In this document: in pieces, positions 5,622 to 6,532 of the stretch
Numbering within the stretch: the stretch's first letter is position 1
Layout of the letters: every line of letters begins with the position of its first letter
Notes under the pieces: generated by a model
What the model was told of the DNA's origin: nothing
Databases searched by the model: none
Seen by the model: only the letters and a program-made list of their open reading frames with translations
From: an uncultured Lachnospiraceae bacterium
GTDB taxonomy: Bacteria; Bacillota; Clostridia; Lachnospirales; Lachnospiraceae
Reading direction: 5' to 3'
Assembly: GCA_902803625.1 (NCBI GenBank)
Contig: CADCQV010000186.1
Span: 1-6,532 of the forward strand
DNA length: 6,532 bases
Program-made: the position numbers and the translations under genes

Positions 5622-5640
5622 GACTTTGTCATTCTGAGGA
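5622..5640 (+). repeat. Partial copy of the dispersed repeat, direct repeat of 5651-5669
   Basis: The 19 bases starting GACTTTGTCATT match 5651-5669 at 17 positions, 29 bp apart. Only the left half of the repeat is present; it is cut off after TGAGGA. Together the two look like a tandem duplication or a nested insertion upstream of mrp. Confidence 0.6.
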
Positions 5641-5657
5641 CTTTTCCTTTGACTTTG

Positions 5658-5686
5658 TCATTATGAGGGCGTAGCCCGAAGAATCT
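5658..5686 (+). repeat. Dispersed intergenic repeat, 29-nt form
   Basis: It reads TCATTATGAG, then GGCGTAGCCCG, then AAGAATCT. The ends match the 25-nt form at 6484-6508 almost exactly, but the centre is different and longer. The centre contains a small hairpin, GGGC-GTA-GCCC (5667-5677). It lies in the mrp/phosphatase divergent region, inside what would be the mrp 5' leader. Confidence 0.7.
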
Positions 5687-5694
5687 TCTCACTG

Positions 5695-5723
5695 ATTATA
5701 AATCTATTTACGGCAAAATACAA
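5695..5723 (-). promoter_or_regulatory. Candidate mrp promoter
   Basis: On the minus strand, TATAAT (5700-5695) is preceded at 17 bp by TTGTAT (5723-5718). The -10 box is perfect; the -35 matches only its first three bases. Transcripts would have a leader of about 110 nt that includes the repeat copies. The region is AT-rich, so chance matches are likely. Confidence 0.35.
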
Positions 5724-5735
5724 AAAGATTATAAT
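5707..5735 (+). promoter_or_regulatory. Candidate sigma-A promoter of the phosphatase gene
   Basis: TTTACG (5707-5712) and TATAAT (5730-5735) are separated by 17 bp. The -10 is perfect and the -35 matches four of six bases. It overlaps the candidate mrp promoter on the other strand, so the two could compete. A sigma-28-like alternative lies at 5765-5791. Confidence 0.4.
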
Positions 5736-5764
5736 TGCTGATAGACATTAAAACCATTTTTTAG

Positions 5765-5791
5765 TAAAATATAACGAACGGCTGCTGATGC
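5765..5791 (+). promoter_or_regulatory. Weak candidate flagellar sigma (sigma-28/SigD) promoter
   Basis: TAAA (5765-5768), a 15-bp gap, and GCTGATGC (5784-5791) resemble the sigma-28 pattern of TAAA, 15 bp and GCCGATAA-like. The -10 matches only five of eight bases. The spacing and the chemotaxis-type gene 30 bp downstream make it worth noting. Transcription from it would start after 5791 and exclude a protein start at 5788. Confidence 0.3.
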
Positions 5792-5820
5792 AGTGTAATC
5801 TATTTGATGGGAGTCAATTT

Positions 5821-6447
5821 ATGTCAGAAGTACAGAATCTGGATCCTTCTCAGGTTGATATACTGGGGGAAATCGCAAATATCAGTGTTGGAAATTCAGC
5901 CACATCACTTTCCGTAATGGTCAGGCAGAAGGTTGAGATCACTACGCCCAGTGTTACTGTTATAAACAGGAGCGAGGCTTTGGATGATTATGAAAAGACC
6001 TGTATTTTTGTTCAGATACACTATGTGAAGGGACTTGACGGAAATAACGTGCTTATCCTGAAGGAAGAGGACGTTAAGATACTTACAGACCTTATGATGG
6101 GCGGGGACGGGTCAAACGTTTCGGGAGAGCTCGGAGAGCTGCAGCTGTCGGCTGTTAGCGAGGCAATGAACCAGATGATGGGAACTGCGGCAACCTCTCT
6201 TTCGTCTTTGCTTCTCGTGCCTACCGATATTTCCACTCCCGATGTGAATACCATTGATGTGGAAAGCGTGAAGATCTTTGAAAAAATGTTCGAAGGAAAG
6301 AAGGATAAATTCGTCAAGGTTTCTTTCCGCATGACCGTTGGAACACTAATTGACTCCATAATGGTTCAGCTTTATCCAATGGATTTTGCGGTTGAGATGA
6401 TAGAGAAGTTCAAGGTGGCAGGGAAGACGGCACTTGAGAAGCTTTAA
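5821..6447 (+). CDS. CheC/FliY-type CheY-P phosphatase, stand-alone, no FliN domain
   Basis: The protein removes phosphate from CheY-P to reset flagellar signalling. It has 208 residues, the length of CheC. Both active-site motifs of the pattern D/S-x3-E-x2-N-x22-P are intact: Asp13, Glu17, Asn20, Pro43 and Ser110, Glu114, Asn117, Pro140. The stretch MMGGDGSN...LSAVSEAMNQMMGTAATSLS reads more like FliY than CheC. FliY, however, normally carries an N-terminal CheY-P-binding peptide and a C-terminal FliN (SpoA) domain, and both are absent. The stop is followed by noncoding DNA and a repeat, not by a broken FliN. The start at 5821 is chosen because GGGAG (5809-5813) lies seven bases upstream; ATG 5788 has no good site. 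No flagellar gene is adjacent. A cheC or a reduced fliY paralogue are the alternatives. Confidence 0.85.
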   Translation: MSEVQNLDPSQVDILGEIANISVGNSATSLSVMVRQKVEITTPSVTVINRSEALDDYEKTCIFVQIHYVKGLDGNNVLILKEEDVKILTDLMMGGDGSNVSGELGELQLSAVSEAMNQMMGTAATSLSSLLLVPTDISTPDVNTIDVESVKIFEKMFEGKKDKFVKVSFRMTVGTLIDSIMVQLYPMDFAVEMIEKFKVAGKTALEKL

Positions 6448-6483
6448 GTCAACGGGGACGGTTCCAATGGCGTTAAGTTAGTG

Positions 6484-6508
6484 TCATTCTGAGCGAAGCG
6501 AAGAATCT
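6484..6508 (+). repeat. Dispersed intergenic repeat, 25-nt form
   Basis: It reads TCATTCTGAG, then CGAAGCG, then AAGAATCT, 36 bp after the phosphatase stop. ATTCT and AGAAT can pair as a stem. The window ends in AAGATCCT (6525-6532), which matches the first bases of an inverted copy as seen at 4436-4443, so a head-to-head pair may continue past the edge. Confidence 0.7.
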
Positions 6509-6532
6509 TCTATAACCGGTCGGAAAGATCCT

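Noticed and set aside
5622..5686. CRISPR-like tandem repeats
   Set aside because: There are only two unequal copies, one of them partial, and further copies are dispersed in both orientations. There are no regular spacers and no cas gene.
5788..6447. Longer phosphatase start at ATG 5788
   Set aside because: It has no convincing ribosome binding site. The added residues MQCNLFDGSQF do not resemble the FliY N-terminal peptide. ATG 5821 has GGGAG at ideal spacing.

Overview
The window looks like chromosomal DNA of an anaerobic Gram-positive member of the Clostridia, most likely Lachnospiraceae. This rests on the infC-rpmI-rplT order with a long attenuator-like leader, clostridial-type IF-3, L35 and L20 sequences, an Mrp ATPase with an N-terminal cysteine cluster, and a FliY/CheC-type chemotaxis phosphatase. 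The family assignment comes from protein flavour and not from a database search.

Layout, left to right. (1) Positions 1-2796 hold the 3' part of a very large gene of unknown function, open through the left edge. Its product is highly charged and helical, then has a glycine-rich hydrophobic region of about 210 residues near the C-terminus and a soluble tail. (2) A near-consensus promoter has its -35 box on that gene's stop codon. It starts a leader of about 227 nt with several hairpins and an intrinsic terminator, as expected for L20-controlled attenuation. (3) infC (rare ATT start at 3055), rpmI and rplT follow, encoding IF-3 and ribosomal proteins L35 and L20. (4) A long hairpin and a class II tRNA-Leu(CAG) gene come next; the tRNA has a T where the T-loop normally has the near-invariant A58. 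(5) A noncoding stretch of about 350 bp (4389-4739) carries a dispersed repeat, a strong bidirectional terminator and small hairpins. (6) mrp lies on the minus strand (4740-5576). (7) A divergent intergenic region holds repeat copies and overlapping promoter candidates. (8) A stand-alone phosphatase gene (5821-6447) has both active-site motifs intact but no FliN domain. (9) Another repeat copy lies near the right edge.

The genes fall into unrelated jobs: translation (infC operon and tRNA), Fe-S cluster delivery (mrp) and motility signalling (the phosphatase). A palindromic short repeat occurs in the gaps between them: three full-length copies, one divergent copy and one half copy. It is never seen inside a gene, and in one case it sits in the infC leader between attenuator and ribosome binding site. 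The least explained items are the large first gene, the repeat family, the tRNA T-loop change and the reduced FliY-like protein.
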